Assembly (NCBI RefSeq): GCF_000372845.1
Contig: NZ_KB889964.1
Coordinates: forward strand, 186,001-250,000
Length of the DNA stretch: 64,000 bases
Reading direction: 5' to 3'
From: Methylocystis rosea SV97
Lineage (GTDB): Bacteria; Pseudomonadota; Alphaproteobacteria; Rhizobiales; Beijerinckiaceae
Under the pieces are notes generated by a model that searched no databases, was not told where the DNA came from, and was given only the letters and a program-made list of their open reading frames with translations. Shown in pieces: positions 1 through 8,635 of the stretch. Every line of letters starts with the position of its first letter. Within the stretch, counting starts at the first letter, position 1. The position numbers and the translations under genes were made by a program.

Positions 1-841
1 GGCTCGCGAACGCGAACATCGGCGTCTTGCCATTGTGGGCGATGGTGCGCAGCTCTTTCATGATGTTGCGCATACGCGTCTCGTTCGTGGTGACGAAGAG
101 CACGGTGAGATTGTCGATGCCGAGATGATCGTCAATGATGCCTGAGGCCACGACCTCGCGATAAGCGAGTATCCTTGCTCGGATGATTGGATCAATGCTC
201 TCGGTACCCATGTCCGCCTAGCCCGCATACTATCGGCTCCCGAGTGCGAACAGCGCGTCGGGCTCGATCCATTTCGTCGCACCGGCGGTCTCGGGACCGG
301 GAATGCGCAGCGGATTTCTGAGCGCACGTGTCGCCTCCGGCGCAGCTTGAACGATCTCAATGTGATTTATAAATCGCGCCGCTTCGTCATCACGCGCGCC
401 GATCTCAATATCGAGCACGATGTGGGATGCCATGTGATCATGCGTGAGACGGATGATCCGCGACGGCGTGGTGCTGTGGCCGCCGATACGCACGTGGAAT
501 ACCCATTGTGCATTTGGGATGACGCCTTTTGTGATGAGCAGTTGCGCGGCGTCGGCCTCTAACCGATGAATTTCGTCGTGTGCCAGATAGTTCGCTAATT
601 TCACCTCTTGCCCCAAGCGGCCGAGCCATTGGCCTTCCTCGTGAAAAAGGGCAGTCAGTCGGTTACGTGTCTTCGTCGCATACCGGCGATCATACGCGAC
701 GAGCTGCTTGGTCGTGAGCTGCGCATGACGGCTCAATGGTTCGAAAACGCCGTAGATGTCATTGCTGGTGATTTCCGTGCGTCGGCCGCTCGGTGTCGGA
801 ATACAGCGAGAACGATTTTTTCGTGTGAGTGTGGGATTCAT
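1..841 (-). pseudogene. Replication-relaxation family protein, broken by an in-frame amber codon; runs off the left edge
   Basis: Read leftward from an ATG at 841, the product has an N-terminal winged-helix-like part (LSRHAQLTTKQLVAYD) followed by WIEPDALFALGSR and then TAG at 230-232. The same frame continues past the stop with ILAYREVVASGIIDDHLG and LTVLFVTTNETRMRNIMKEL. That order (PDALFAL, then a YRE helix, then a VLxVTT-E-RxxN strand) is what I know from plasmid and mobile-element replication-relaxation proteins, so the stop sits inside one gene. The codons around the stop read poorly, so a small indel is also possible. The gene is truncated by the window edge. Assignment to the family is from remembered motifs, not a search. 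Confidence 0.6.
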
Positions 842-1122
842 ACATGATGGTAAGACGCAACGCTGAGCGGAAGTAAACGTAACGCAAGTGAGCTGTTGCG
901 CATCGATGCACAGCGATGTCACGCGACGCTCTACGAAAAAAAGTTATCAACCGCTTGATCGTGTCTAAAGGGGGTGAGGGGACGATCATTGCCTCGCCGC
1001 CGCTACCGAACAATGGCGGTACGCGGTGCCTTGTCGTATTCGGATTCGTTGCGCACCATTTACAAGAAGCTCGCGCACCACCTCACTTTCTCATGCCGAC
1101 AATGACGCAAAAATGAAGGGAG

Positions 1123-1482
1123 GTGGCCTTCTACAGCAAGCGCGGCGCATGCGAGCAGTACATCAAGGAAGGCAAGGGCGCGATCAAATGGACGCGACTG
1201 TCAGGTCGCTCCTTCGCCGCCAACGCTGTGCGCCTTCAGCTTCACGCGCTGGCCTACAATCTCGGCAACTTCCTGCGCACGCTGGCGATGCCTTAGCCGA
1301 TAAAGCACTGGTCTATGACCACGCTGCGCGAAAAGCTGATCAAGATCGGCGCGAAGGTCGTCGGTCACGCGCGCTATGTCTCGTTCCAGATGGCGGAGGT
1401 GGCCATTCCTCGAAATCTCTTCGCCGACATTTTGCGGCTCATCGCAGGGTTGCGACCGCCGCCGGTGACGTCGACAGCGTAA
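1123..1482 (+). pseudogene. C-terminal remnant of an IS1380-family transposase
   Basis: The frame starting GTG GCC TTC TAC at 1123 reads AFYSKRGACEQYIKEGKGA, WTRLSGRSFAANAVRLQLHA, LAYNLGNFLRTLAMP, then TAG at 1294-1296. It continues in the same frame with KHWSMTTLREKLIKIGAKVV and MAEVAIPRNLFADILRLIAG to TAA at 1480-1482. This is the familiar C-terminal third of IS1380-type transposases. The N-terminal two thirds are absent and one premature stop is present, so it is a dead fragment. It lies between the broken replication-relaxation gene and a metal-binding protein gene. Confidence 0.75.
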
Positions 1483-1959
1483 GGCGTTCAACGTTCACGC
1501 GTTCGCTGCAAACCACGGGAGACATGCGCCTCGATGACAGGAAAATCCGAACTTTCAGCGCTGGGCGCGCCGTTATCATCAAATTGGGGCTCGCTGGCGT
1601 CTGCGTCGAAGATTCAGCCTTGCCAGCAGCCGTCGAAGGCGGCAATCTCTGGCTCAAGACCGCCGGTATCCGGTGAATGTCGGCTAATTAGCATAACAGC
1701 CGATCACGACGTTTTGGCCCACGGCCCCGCAACTGGGGAGGCATGAGGAGCAACATTGATATTTGCACCATCTTTTGAGTTTTTGAGAAACGTCTCGGCT
1801 TCTGCGCTTATGCAATGAAGCCGGATAATGCGTCAATTTGCAGCGGTCCGCGAGCCTATTCAAATGGGACATCGAAAAGTAGATCAATGAAGCTACAACT
1901 GGTTGCCTCGCGTTTTGGGCCAGGGGCCAGCTTTTGAATTAAAGCAAGGGAGATGTGAA
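1483..1959. other. Non-coding gap after the IS1380 remnant
   Basis: No reading frame here has convincing start signals or recognisable protein motifs. The left part may still be the terminal non-coding end of the IS1380 remnant; I could not identify an inverted repeat. The right end contains the ribosome-binding site of the following SmbP-like gene. Confidence 0.4.
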
Positions 1960-2313
1960 ATGCTCAATCGCAACCTTATGGCTGGTCTCATTAGTCTCGG
2001 CCTTATGATGGTGCCGGGCTTATCTCTTGCACAAAGTTCGCATATCTCCGAAGCTACTAAGGAACTCGAAGAGGGCATTGCCGAAGGTAGGAAGGGGATG
2101 GCGTCGTCATTCGCAGACCACCTCCAAAGCGCTCTCGAGCACGCAGAAGCGGCGAACAAGGAAAAGTTCAACCATCACAAAGTAGCCGCCATCAACGAAT
2201 TAAAAAAGGCGATGAGCCTTGCGAGGGGAACCGGACACGCCGGCCGACTCTCAAAAGGTGTAACCCATGCCGTGATTGCTCGACATGAATTGCAGGCAGC
2301 AGAAAAAGATTAG
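1960..2313 (+). CDS. SmbP-like small periplasmic metal-binding protein
   Basis: The 117-residue product starts at an ATG preceded by AAGGGAGA, a good ribosome-binding site; a longer in-frame start at 1903 lacks one. Residues 1-24 form a signal peptide (LISLGLMMVPGLSLA) cleaved before QSSHIS. The mature part is helical with regularly spaced His residues in H-x-x-x-A and A-x-x-H patterns (ADHLQSALEHAEAAN, HHKVAAINELKKAM, ARHELQAAE). This resembles SmbP from Nitrosomonas, a periplasmic Cu/metal-binding four-helix protein. It has fewer His than canonical SmbP, so metal affinity is uncertain. Two hairpins follow the stop. A copper-buffering role would suit a methanotroph, but that is inference. 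Confidence 0.7.
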   Translation: MLNRNLMAGLISLGLMMVPGLSLAQSSHISEATKELEEGIAEGRKGMASSFADHLQSALEHAEAANKEKFNHHKVAAINELKKAMSLARGTGHAGRLSKGVTHAVIARHELQAAEKD

Positions 2314-2326
2314 ACTAGGCCTCTGC

Positions 2327-2374
2327 CTCTGCACAGTCTGCAGAGCCGGCTATAATGGAGGCTGGTCAGCCTCC
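2327..2374 (+). terminator. Two consecutive hairpins downstream of the SmbP-like gene
   Basis: CTCTGCA at 2327-2333 pairs with TGCAGAG at 2339-2345 (5-nt loop). GGAGGCTG at 2357-2364 pairs with CAGCCTCC at 2367-2374 (2-nt loop). Neither is followed by a clear T run, so termination is plausible from position only. Confidence 0.35.
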
Positions 2375-2409
2375 TGCCGCTACCCCGGCCGCCGCCATTA
2401 AGATCAGCG

Positions 2410-2556
2410 ATGATCTCGCTTCCCGGAGGCCCCACAGCGGTGGCCACCGATAAGCAGACGGGGATTAAATACGCTCGCTACCTCGAACGGGTGATTGAAT
2501 GCGAAGATGCATTCATGTCCGGCGTCAGCGCCTTTGAGACAAATCGGGCGGGTTGA
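2410..2556 (+). CDS. Small hypothetical protein (48 aa)
   Basis: An ATG at 2410 opens a 48-codon frame beginning MISLPGGPTAVATDKQ and ending SAFETNRAG. The amino-acid composition reads like real coding sequence rather than a shadow frame: acidic and basic residues alternate and it has a helical stretch (YARYLERVIECEDAF). The ribosome-binding site is weak. It may equally be the tail of a larger gene cut by the adjacent IS3 fragment, since it lies just upstream of transposase debris. I recognise no family. Confidence 0.3.
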   Translation: MISLPGGPTAVATDKQTGIKYARYLERVIECEDAFMSGVSAFETNRAG

Positions 2557-2600
2557 GGAAAGGAGGATTTCTGGCTCATCGTAACCGTCAAGGAGTGGAG

Positions 2601-2672
2601 ATGAGCCAGAAATCCGGAACCCCGAAATTGTCCGCCGAGCAGGTCGTGAAGGACATTCGCCGAGCGACGCGC
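2601..2672 (+). pseudogene. N-terminal stub of an IS3-family OrfA transposase
   Basis: ATG at 2601, preceded by AAGGAGTGGAG, opens MSQKSGTPKLSAEQVV and KDIRRATR, which is how rhizobial IS3-family OrfA proteins begin before their helix-turn-helix. Homology stops at about 2672, where the sequence joins an IstB fragment read from the other strand. Only about 24 residues remain. Confidence 0.6.
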
Positions 2673-2851
2673 AGCCTGGCCGTCAGCCGCTTGTCGCGTC
2701 GAAGAGACGCTTCTCGATCAAGCAGCAGCGCGAGCCAGTCGCTGCGGTCGATCCCTTTCGCCTCATCTGTCTCTGCGAGTTCGGCGAAAGCCTTGGCCAT
2801 TCCGTAAAGGCCGAGGACGTGAAGCTGGTCGAGGGTGGGATGTTTAAGCAA
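2673..2851 (-). pseudogene. istB: N-terminal fragment of IS21-family IstB ATPase
   Basis: From a TTG at 2851 the frame reads LLKHPTLDQLHVLGLYGMAK, AFAELAETDEAKGI and WLALLLDREASLRRDKRLTA, the N-terminal helical domain of the IS21 helper protein IstB. It is cut after about 60 residues at the junction with the IS3 OrfA stub, so the AAA+ core with Walker A and B is missing. It follows the istA stop by 11 bp, the normal IS21 gene order. Confidence 0.75.
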
Positions 2852-2862
2852 GTCGCTGTCTC

Positions 2863-3157
2863 CTAATGGTAGTAGCGCGGGCCGCGGATATTGGGGTGAA
2901 GGATCGGAGCCGTGTCCGCGGCGCGCTTTGGCGCCAGCTTCCGATCGAGCTTGTTGTCGAGGATGGATTTGACCGAGCCGTAGGTCTTCGCGCCGATCTC
3001 TATGGCGCGCTCCGCCGCGGCTTCGACGCGTTCGGACCCATAGGGGCCGATGAGGCGAACAATGCCCAGACAGGCGCGATAGCCCTGTTCGGGATGAGGC
3101 CGCGCCTCCAGAATTTGCTCGCAGAGCGCCGCCGTCGCCGGGCCGATCTGGCGTCAC
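2863..3157 (-). pseudogene. istA: C-terminal fragment of IS21-family IstA transposase
   Basis: The minus-strand frame ending at TAG 2863-2865 reads EQILEARPHPEQGYRACLGI, VRLIGPYGSERVEAAAERAI and NIRGPRYYH. This is the typical C-terminus of IS21 IstA. The catalytic DDE core lies upstream in the family and is absent. Together with the istB stub it shows that an IS21 element was truncated on both sides. Confidence 0.75.
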
Positions 3158-3682
3158 AATGAACGCGCCCGATTGAACCACCAAGCCACGGACGAAGCCA
3201 TCGGCAGCAACGATGGTTTGGCTCATCAGTCTGCCCCTGAGAGCACCGCGCTCGTCGCCGCGCTAAATCTTGTGTCGGAAACAGCGGAGGCGATCAAAGC
3301 ATTCGATGAGCAGGCAGCTCGAGCGCTAATGCGCGCTCCTCGGCGCGACTACGAATTGGCCTGTCGCTCTAACGGGCGACGATCCTTTCAAACGCAAAAC
3401 TCCTGCCCGGTCAGAAATGGCCGGGCTTTTTCGTGCCGCACGCGCCCGGAGCCGCACGCGCATCCATGACTACGACTTCCGCTGCTCGTTTCGTTCCTTT
3501 GACCTTTCTGGCCACCGCTACAGGCCGCGGACGTCATAGAACCGGTTTGCAAAACCTCGTCGACGCGGGCTTCAAAGGGACATGAGCTTCGTCGGCGTTA
3601 GTGCGTTCATGTGTCGATAGAGGATACGCCTTACCCTGCCGAAGCGTTCGAGTTTCATAGGTTAGAACAGATCTGACAGCGT
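3158..3682. other. Gap with a possible degraded coiled-coil ORF
   Basis: A plus-strand frame at 3173-3469 contains ALNLVSETAEAIKAFDEQAA, which looks like genuine helical coding sequence, but its end is low-quality and Arg/Pro-rich. It may be the remnant of an unidentified gene. I see nothing recognisable in 3470-3682. Confidence 0.3.
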
Positions 3683-4267
3683 TCAGTCTGGATCGTCAGG
3701 CCTATGCTCCGCCGTATGAACATGGACGTCGTGGCCTCCATTTCGCTGCATGGCGTCCATGGCGACGCGTTCATGTTCTTCGGTCCAGGTCCGCGCCCAC
3801 AGCAGCAGCCCGCCGCGCGCCAATTGCGCTTGCGCCCAATTGCGCTGACGACGTTGAATGAGTTTGATGGCTCCAATGCCGATCAGGCTGGCGACCATAC
3901 CGGTGACAATGCCCGCAAAAATTGCCTCGGCGAAACTGCCGAAGATGGTCCAGACGGCGATCGCGCCGGCTATGGCGCCGACATAGAAGAGCAGACCGAT
4001 GAGCGAAGCTTTGCCTTCATTAAGCGACTCGTTTTCGATGTAGGAGATGCGCGGCGCTTCATCGCTGTCCTCGATCTCGACCGAGCGTTTCGCGCCAACC
4101 TTTTCGCGCGCCGTCGCATCTTCGGCGAGCAGGCTAATTTCCGAGCGGTCGAATCCGTGGGTGAGCAGATCGTCAATGGCGGACTGCAGGTTGTCCATCG
4201 AGTCGAACAGGCCGACGACCTCGCTAAATTCGCGGCGCTGTTCAAGTGTGATCTTGTTTGGTTCCAT
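3683..4267 (-). CDS. Membrane protein with acidic N-terminal domain and two transmembrane segments
   Basis: The 194-residue protein has a soluble N-terminal part of about 80 residues (FSEVVGLFDSMDNLQSAIDD, then LLTHGFDRSEISLLAED), resembling the small alpha/beta module seen in 'general stress protein' and DUF1269-like proteins. Two adjacent hydrophobic segments follow (ASLIGLLFYVGAIAGAIAVW; AEAIFAGIVTGMVASLIGIG). The C-terminus is basic and then His-rich (HDVHVHTAEH). A plausible ribosome-binding site (GGAGGACCC) precedes the ATG. It is probably an inner-membrane protein that senses or buffers stress; its role is not known. It is followed 58 bp upstream by another small membrane-associated gene on the same strand. 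Confidence 0.6.
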   Translation of the reverse strand: MEPNKITLEQRREFSEVVGLFDSMDNLQSAIDDLLTHGFDRSEISLLAEDATAREKVGAKRSVEIEDSDEAPRISYIENESLNEGKASLIGLLFYVGAIAGAIAVWTIFGSFAEAIFAGIVTGMVASLIGIGAIKLIQRRQRNWAQAQLARGGLLLWARTWTEEHERVAMDAMQRNGGHDVHVHTAEHRPDDPD

Positions 4268-4324
4268 GGGTCCTCCGACAGCTCTGCGTTCTCGAATCGA
4301 AGTCGGCCTTCGCCGTGGCTGTGA

Positions 4325-4633
4325 TCAGCCCGTTTTCTTCATGAGCACATTCTTTATGAGACCATAGGCTGTGGTGACGACCGCGCCGGTAATGCCGCCG
4401 CCAGCCAAATTGCCCAGCATCACGCCAATATCGAGTCCCCCGCTGCTGGCCGCGCTGCTGAGCGCAGGGATCAAGCCCTGGAGGATCGTTCCGCCAATGC
4501 CGCCGCCGGCGGCGCCAGTGATTGTCTTAGCGAGAGTGCTGAGGTCTAAGTTCTTTAGGAATCCGCCAGCAGCGTTTCCGCCAATGGCTCCTGCCACAAT
4601 TTGGATGATGAGATTTATGATCGTGCCGGACAT
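4325..4633 (-). CDS. Small Gly/Ala-rich hydrophobic protein
   Basis: 102 residues, almost entirely glycine, alanine and aliphatic residues (IVAGAIGGNAAGGFLKNLD; TGAAGGGIGGTILQGLIPAL), ending in a basic KNVLMKKTG. Proteins of this shape are common hypotheticals in Rhizobiales. The glycine-zipper spacing suggests membrane insertion or self-association. It lies on the same strand as, and just upstream of, the preceding membrane protein (gap 57 bp), so the two may be co-transcribed. Function unknown. Confidence 0.6.
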   Translation of the reverse strand: MSGTIINLIIQIVAGAIGGNAAGGFLKNLDLSTLAKTITGAAGGGIGGTILQGLIPALSSAASSGGLDIGVMLGNLAGGGITGAVVTTAYGLIKNVLMKKTG

Positions 4634-4800
4634 GAGACAATCTTCCCGTTCGATCCGCTGCTCACAACAAACCAGTGGGATGTAGGGCGGCCGATGAGAA
4701 CGGGACAGGCCGGGCGCTCTTCTTTGCGGCGTCGCCCTCAGCGCGAAGGTCAGCGATAGTTGGAGGGACCAAGTTGATGGCGGGTTTCCACGGGGCGATG

Positions 4801-5214
4801 CTAATTATGCTGAATGTCCGTCATTGCTGCAGGTTTCCGCGAGAAATTGCGCCGGCCTTGAATATTTGCTGGCTTTCGACACCGAGACCGATGAGTTCCT
4901 CCGCGGTCGTGGACAGAAATCCGCCAGTCCCGGCCCTTGAGCTTTCTTCGCGCGGCGACAGCATCGTAGCACAGGCGGTCAAAAAACGATCCTTCGTAGC
5001 CATCCCGTTCAACCAAGATTTCAGTCAGTTCAATGTGGTATTCAATGCCGTATCGGCGCTGGAAATCTACCGCTAAATCGATGTCACCGAGGTCATGAGA
5101 CCCGGTAACCCAGCTACCGAAGATACGGATTTCTTCGACCAACAGCGGCATCCACTCATCCGCGTTCAATTCCTCGGCACGATTCCTCACGGACTCTATC
5201 AGCTTTGCTCCCAC
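4801..5214 (-). pseudogene. MNT-type nucleotidyltransferase domain protein, probably frameshifted near its C-terminus
   Basis: From a GTG at 5214 the product contains IFGSWVTGSHDLGDIDLAVDF, the GS-x(n)-D-x-D nucleotidyltransferase signature of minimal nucleotidyltransferases (MNT/KNTase fold). The first 90 or so residues look intact. After KLKGRDWRISVHDRGG the frame becomes Arg-rich, while another minus-strand frame gives FLSTTAEELIGLGVESQQIF, which looks like the real continuation. A single-base indel near 4910-4925 is therefore likely. MntA-type proteins often act as antitoxins for HEPN toxins, but no HEPN gene is visible next to it. Confidence 0.55.
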
Positions 5215-5811
5215 TTCTCGGCCGAACGTTTACCGAAATTTGCATTCGCAACAGCGCATCCTTTTAATGTCAAAGTGTAGTAACTTTCCGTCTCCATACC
5301 TTTAGCTTGCTGGATTAAGTCTCGCTTTAGCAGTTCGTCTAAAAGCCTCTCGCCTGATCACCAAACGAAATACGCGCCGAATTTCGCGCATTGTCACGCT
5401 AGCAATCTTTTCATTGGGGTCGACATTCATGAGCGCCCCGCTGTGCGTCGATGTTCGCCAACGCTTATCGGGCAATTGTTGGGCACCATGTGCCCTATGG
5501 CGCGGATATCGAAGGTCCAGCTAGCGGACATTTCCTTTTGTGCTTTCTGAATGCAGCGGATGAAATCAGGCAAGCTGTCGCTGCGGCCGAATGCCGTTGC
5601 GGGAATGTCGTTGCGTTCTCCATCACAGAAAAGCGTCTTCCGATTTACCCAACGCTCTAGCTTCCGTTAACCGGGAGCTCTATAATTTATACGCAATGAA
5701 TCGCCTCCCGGGTCCGAGCGCAAACGGTCCATAATTTTCTCGTGATTGTGCTTGCTGGCGCTCGATAGCGTCGCCGCGTCGAATCTAAAATTCCTATCCA
5801 TGGAGGCGTAC
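5215..5811. other. Intergenic region, no recognisable gene
   Basis: Short frames exist on both strands but none carries a credible start or motif. The right end carries the ribosome-binding site for the small ORF at 5812. Confidence 0.35.
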
Positions 5812-6003
5812 ATGCATAGCCGAGCAAGGCTCGTCGCAACCTTCAGTGACAGAAAAGAAGCGCTATTGGAGGAACTCGAATTAGTACATCACGCGCTTGC
5901 CGAGGCAAAGCCGAGCGAAGAAAATAAGGCATGGTTAGAAAAAATGAAAAAGTGGCACGACCAACTCCAGGCGCTTGTAGATGACATGCCCAAAAATGCC
6001 TGA
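5812..6003 (+). CDS. Small helical hypothetical protein (63 aa)
   Basis: ATG at 5812 is preceded by GGAGGCGTAC, an excellent ribosome-binding site, so I prefer it to upstream in-frame starts. The product is charged and predicted helical, rich in Glu/Lys/Ala (RKEALLEELELVHHALAEAK; ENKAWLEKMKKWHDQLQALV), and could form a short coiled coil. No family is recognised. It is monocistronic between a gap and a convergent diguanylate cyclase gene. Confidence 0.5.
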   Translation: MHSRARLVATFSDRKEALLEELELVHHALAEAKPSEENKAWLEKMKKWHDQLQALVDDMPKNA

Positions 6004-6253
6004 CCGTAGGACTAGGTTCGTCGAACTCCAGCTCCTGTGTTACCAAACATTAATGATAACATTGGGTTGAACGAAGTTCCTGTATTGCAGGTTAGCTTCA
6101 TCTAGAACACGCGAACGTTCCGGCAAGCGTCGCCTGACAACCACGTTTTGAATAGATTGAGCAGGAGCCGCCCTCCGGGCGGGGTCGATTGCCGCTGTGC
6201 GAGTGGCAAGCCGCCTCGGCGGGCGCGCGCGTTCGTCCCATTTTGGATTGGCC

Positions 6254-7141
6254 TTAGTTTGGCGCCTGCCAATTCGCGATCCGATCGCGACCTGCGGCTT
6301 TGGCGTCGTGCAACGCCTGGTCGGCGCGCTCGATCGATTGCTCGACGGGAACGGATGGGTCGAGGAGAGTAAGCCCGAAGGAAGCCGTTACCGTGAGCGG
6401 CAAATAGCCTTCGACGAAGAATTCCCTGTCCGATAAGCCTTTTCGTAGCTGCTCTGCGATTGCGCGTCCCTGTTCCAGGTCCGCATCCGCGGCGCAGTAG
6501 AGAAACTTCTCGCCTCCAAAGCGAAAAAACTCATCATGGGGCCGCAAGTGGGACATCACGAATTCCGCGTATTGCACGAGAAATTCATCGCCGAGCGTGT
6601 GGCCGTATGTGTCGTTCACCTCCCTGAAGTGATCCAGATCCATCATCGCGAGGCATGTGGGTCTTGGCGCGAGGGCCTGCCGCTCGCGCAACGCTGTCAA
6701 CATTGCGATATGGTTGCCCGCGCCTGTCAACGGATCCCGATTACGAAGTGCATCCTCGAGTTCGTGCTTGATCGTCACTAATTGGGCGCGGACCTGCTTG
6801 AGGGCCGACAGGAATAATTCATAGTCGTCGAGAGGAATGGACCGGTGCTCCGACGCGGTTCGCAACATGATTGCCGCGTGCCGGTGCATAAGCTCATGCG
6901 CAAGCAAAATCTGGGAAAAACTTTGATGCGAACCCAGGCGACTGGCGCCGGCGCCATGCAGCCATTGTCCGAGCGGCCACCTGTGGTTCGCATCTTCCTG
7001 GAGGTCCCGCTCGTCGGGAACCTGATCGCAAATGATCGTTCTGTTGAAATTCTCGTACCAAAGTTCGTGCTGAAACAGTGACTGCCGGAGCTCACTCAGA
7101 ATCGTCCGCTTTTGCTCGCGGCTCAATTTCGAAAAGGGCAT
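6254..7141 (-). CDS. CZB-like sensor plus GGDEF protein with degenerate GGEKF signature
   Basis: 295 residues, similar in layout to E. coli DgcZ. Residues about 20-100 form a CZB-like zinc-binding helical domain (H25 in LFQHELWY, H82 and H86 in AHELMHRHA). The Cys normally found before GxW is replaced by Trp (W55 in HRWPLGQW). Residues about 130-290 form a GGDEF domain: DPLTG entry, DLDHFREVNDTYGHTLGDEF with the metal and guanine-binding residues, and RFGGEKF at 209-213 instead of GG(D/E)EF. The second acidic residue is thus a Lys. No RxxD inhibitory site is obvious. Either cyclase activity is reduced or lost and it serves as a GTP/c-di-GMP receptor, or the variation is tolerated. Monocistronic. 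Confidence 0.8.
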   Translation of the reverse strand: MPFSKLSREQKRTILSELRQSLFQHELWYENFNRTIICDQVPDERDLQEDANHRWPLGQWLHGAGASRLGSHQSFSQILLAHELMHRHAAIMLRTASEHRSIPLDDYELFLSALKQVRAQLVTIKHELEDALRNRDPLTGAGNHIAMLTALRERQALAPRPTCLAMMDLDHFREVNDTYGHTLGDEFLVQYAEFVMSHLRPHDEFFRFGGEKFLYCAADADLEQGRAIAEQLRKGLSDREFFVEGYLPLTVTASFGLTLLDPSVPVEQSIERADQALHDAKAAGRDRIANWQAPN

Positions 7142-7346
7142 GGGGCACCGAAGTTTTCAGCGTTTCTTGCGCCATTTGTTCCGAGACAGAATATTCCATT
7201 TCAGTGTCACATTCTTGAGAAGTGACTGTCGCTTTCGCCGCTTTGCAACGAGCGGGGAGGCAAATTGATTCGGCGGCTCTGACGAGAGACCGGAGACAGC
7301 GGTCTCCAGCGCTTGTTCAGGCGAACGGTCGCGCGGCCTTGACCAA

Positions 7347-7960
7347 TCAGCGTCCGAACAAGCCGCGCATCGCAGCAAATAATCCCTTCGACCGCTCCTG
7401 AGCCGGCGGCGCCTGCGCAAGGCTTTCGGCTTCGAGCCGCGCGGCGTCGCGTTCGACGCCGGCGCGCGCGACGAGCGCGGCGAGAGTCGGCGCTTCGTGC
7501 GGCGGCGCCCAGCCGCCGGCGCGCCGTAAATCAAGATAGGCGTCAAGCATGTCGGCGGCGTCCATCGCGCCAGCTTCCGTGAAATGCGCGCGCGCCCGCT
7601 CGACCACGGCGGCGTCGACGATGAATCGCGCCGCCTTCGCCGCTTCGCGCCGGACGCCGTCGTCGATCGCCAGAGCGACGCGCGCCTCGCGCAATGCGGC
7701 GACATCCGGCTCCTTCAAGAGCGCGCGCATGAGCCGCGCTTCTTGCGTGGCGTCAACGCCAGCCGGCGCCATGCCTTGGGCGCGACACGCGTCGAGATAG
7801 ATAGCGGGCAAGCAGAGAAGGCGCGCTGCGGGGGCTTCGGCGGAAAGGCGCGGTGGCAGATGGTTCGCGTGAGGCGGCCTGACGTGTTCGCGTCTATGGA
7901 AGGTCGGCGTTTTAGCTTCGAAGGCCCCCTCGCTTGGTGAGCGACGTCCAACCCGATCGC
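7347..7960 (-). CDS. Hypothetical Ala-rich helical protein, probably 5'-truncated
   Basis: The leftward frame ending at 7347 encodes an Ala/Arg-rich, largely helical product (EARLMRALLKEPDVAALREA; AMDAADMLDAYLDLRRAGG; ERSKGLFAAMRGLFGR). The upstream part of this frame runs into antisense sequence of an IS5 transposase end, so the true N-terminus has probably been removed or lies near 7900. High GC and codon pattern support coding from about 7800 downstream. No family recognised. Confidence 0.45.
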
Positions 7961-7969
7961 CCATGTCCT

Positions 7970-8085
7970 TTACGCGGGCGCGCCTCGGACGGTCAGCCAT
8001 ACGAAGCGGCGCATGTTGTAGGCGAGATTGGCGAGCCCGATCTTGAACCGCGCCCTGGCTAGGCCGATCGTGCGCACGCACACAA
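7970..8085 (-). pseudogene. C-terminal remnant of an IS5-family transposase
   Basis: The minus-strand frame ending at TAA 7970-7972 reads VRTIGLARARFKIGLANLAY followed by NMRRFVWLTVRGAPA. This is the well-known end of IS5-group transposases in Alphaproteobacteria. About 37 residues survive. Confidence 0.75.
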
Positions 8086-8114
8086 TACTGGGACACCTGA
8101 GCGGAGATGAGCAC

Positions 8115-8282
8115 ATGGCGCGGAAATGGATCAGCATTCCTGCAATAGCCGCGGCGATTTTATTTGTGGGAGTTACGACTCCAGCTTTTGCGGCCGTTTG
8201 CCCGTGCTGGCATTGGTCTCACGCCATCACGTGCATGTCTCATGATCCGACACCGCTATCATATCGTCCAAAATCCATTTAA
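8115..8282 (+). CDS. Small secreted protein (55 aa) with signal peptide
   Basis: ATG at 8115 follows GCGGAGATGAGCAC, a fair ribosome-binding site. Residues 1-26 (KWISIPAIAAAILFVGVTTP then AFA) are a clear signal peptide. The short mature part contains three Cys and several His/Trp (CPCWHWSHAITCMSH), suggesting metal or haem binding or a disulfide. The gene starts about 30 bp from the IS5 remnant on the other strand, so its promoter may be new or truncated. No family known to me. Confidence 0.5.
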   Translation: MARKWISIPAIAAAILFVGVTTPAFAAVCPCWHWSHAITCMSHDPTPLSYRPKSI

Positions 8283-8302
8283 CTTGACGTTATCCCCCGC
8301 CC

Positions 8303-8635
8303 CTAATCCGGGGGCGACGCAGGGTGATCGGCCATAGCGTCGACCTTGTTGATGAGCGACTGGATCAGCCGGTGGGCTTTGGCGTTCAGCGCGTCGATCC
8401 GCGTCTCCGTCACGCTGCGACCGTGGTTCTGGGCGTCGCGGTAGGAGGTCTTCGACGGCAGGAAACCCGACAAGACCTCGTAGCCAGCCTCGCGCAAATA
8501 CTCGCGCGCGGCCTGTTCCTCGGCGTCGGTCAATACGTGGTTCAAGGCGAAGACCAGCCGGGCTCTCGGGATGCCAGCCGTTATCAGTTCGTTGAACAAC
8601 CGCACGGCTGGGCCGAGATCGTCAACCCTTTTCCT
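8303..8635 (-). pseudogene. parA: C-terminal fragment of a plasmid ParA-like ATPase
   Basis: The frame reads RVDDLGPAVRLFNELITAGI, RARLVFALNHVLTDAEEQAA and GRSVTETRIDALNAKAHRL, matching the C-terminal third of plasmid-type ParA/MinD-like partition ATPases. The nucleotide-binding Walker A region upstream is absent and no start codon with a ribosome-binding site exists, so this is a relic. With the replication-relaxation relic it points to a decayed plasmid or conjugative element. Confidence 0.7.
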
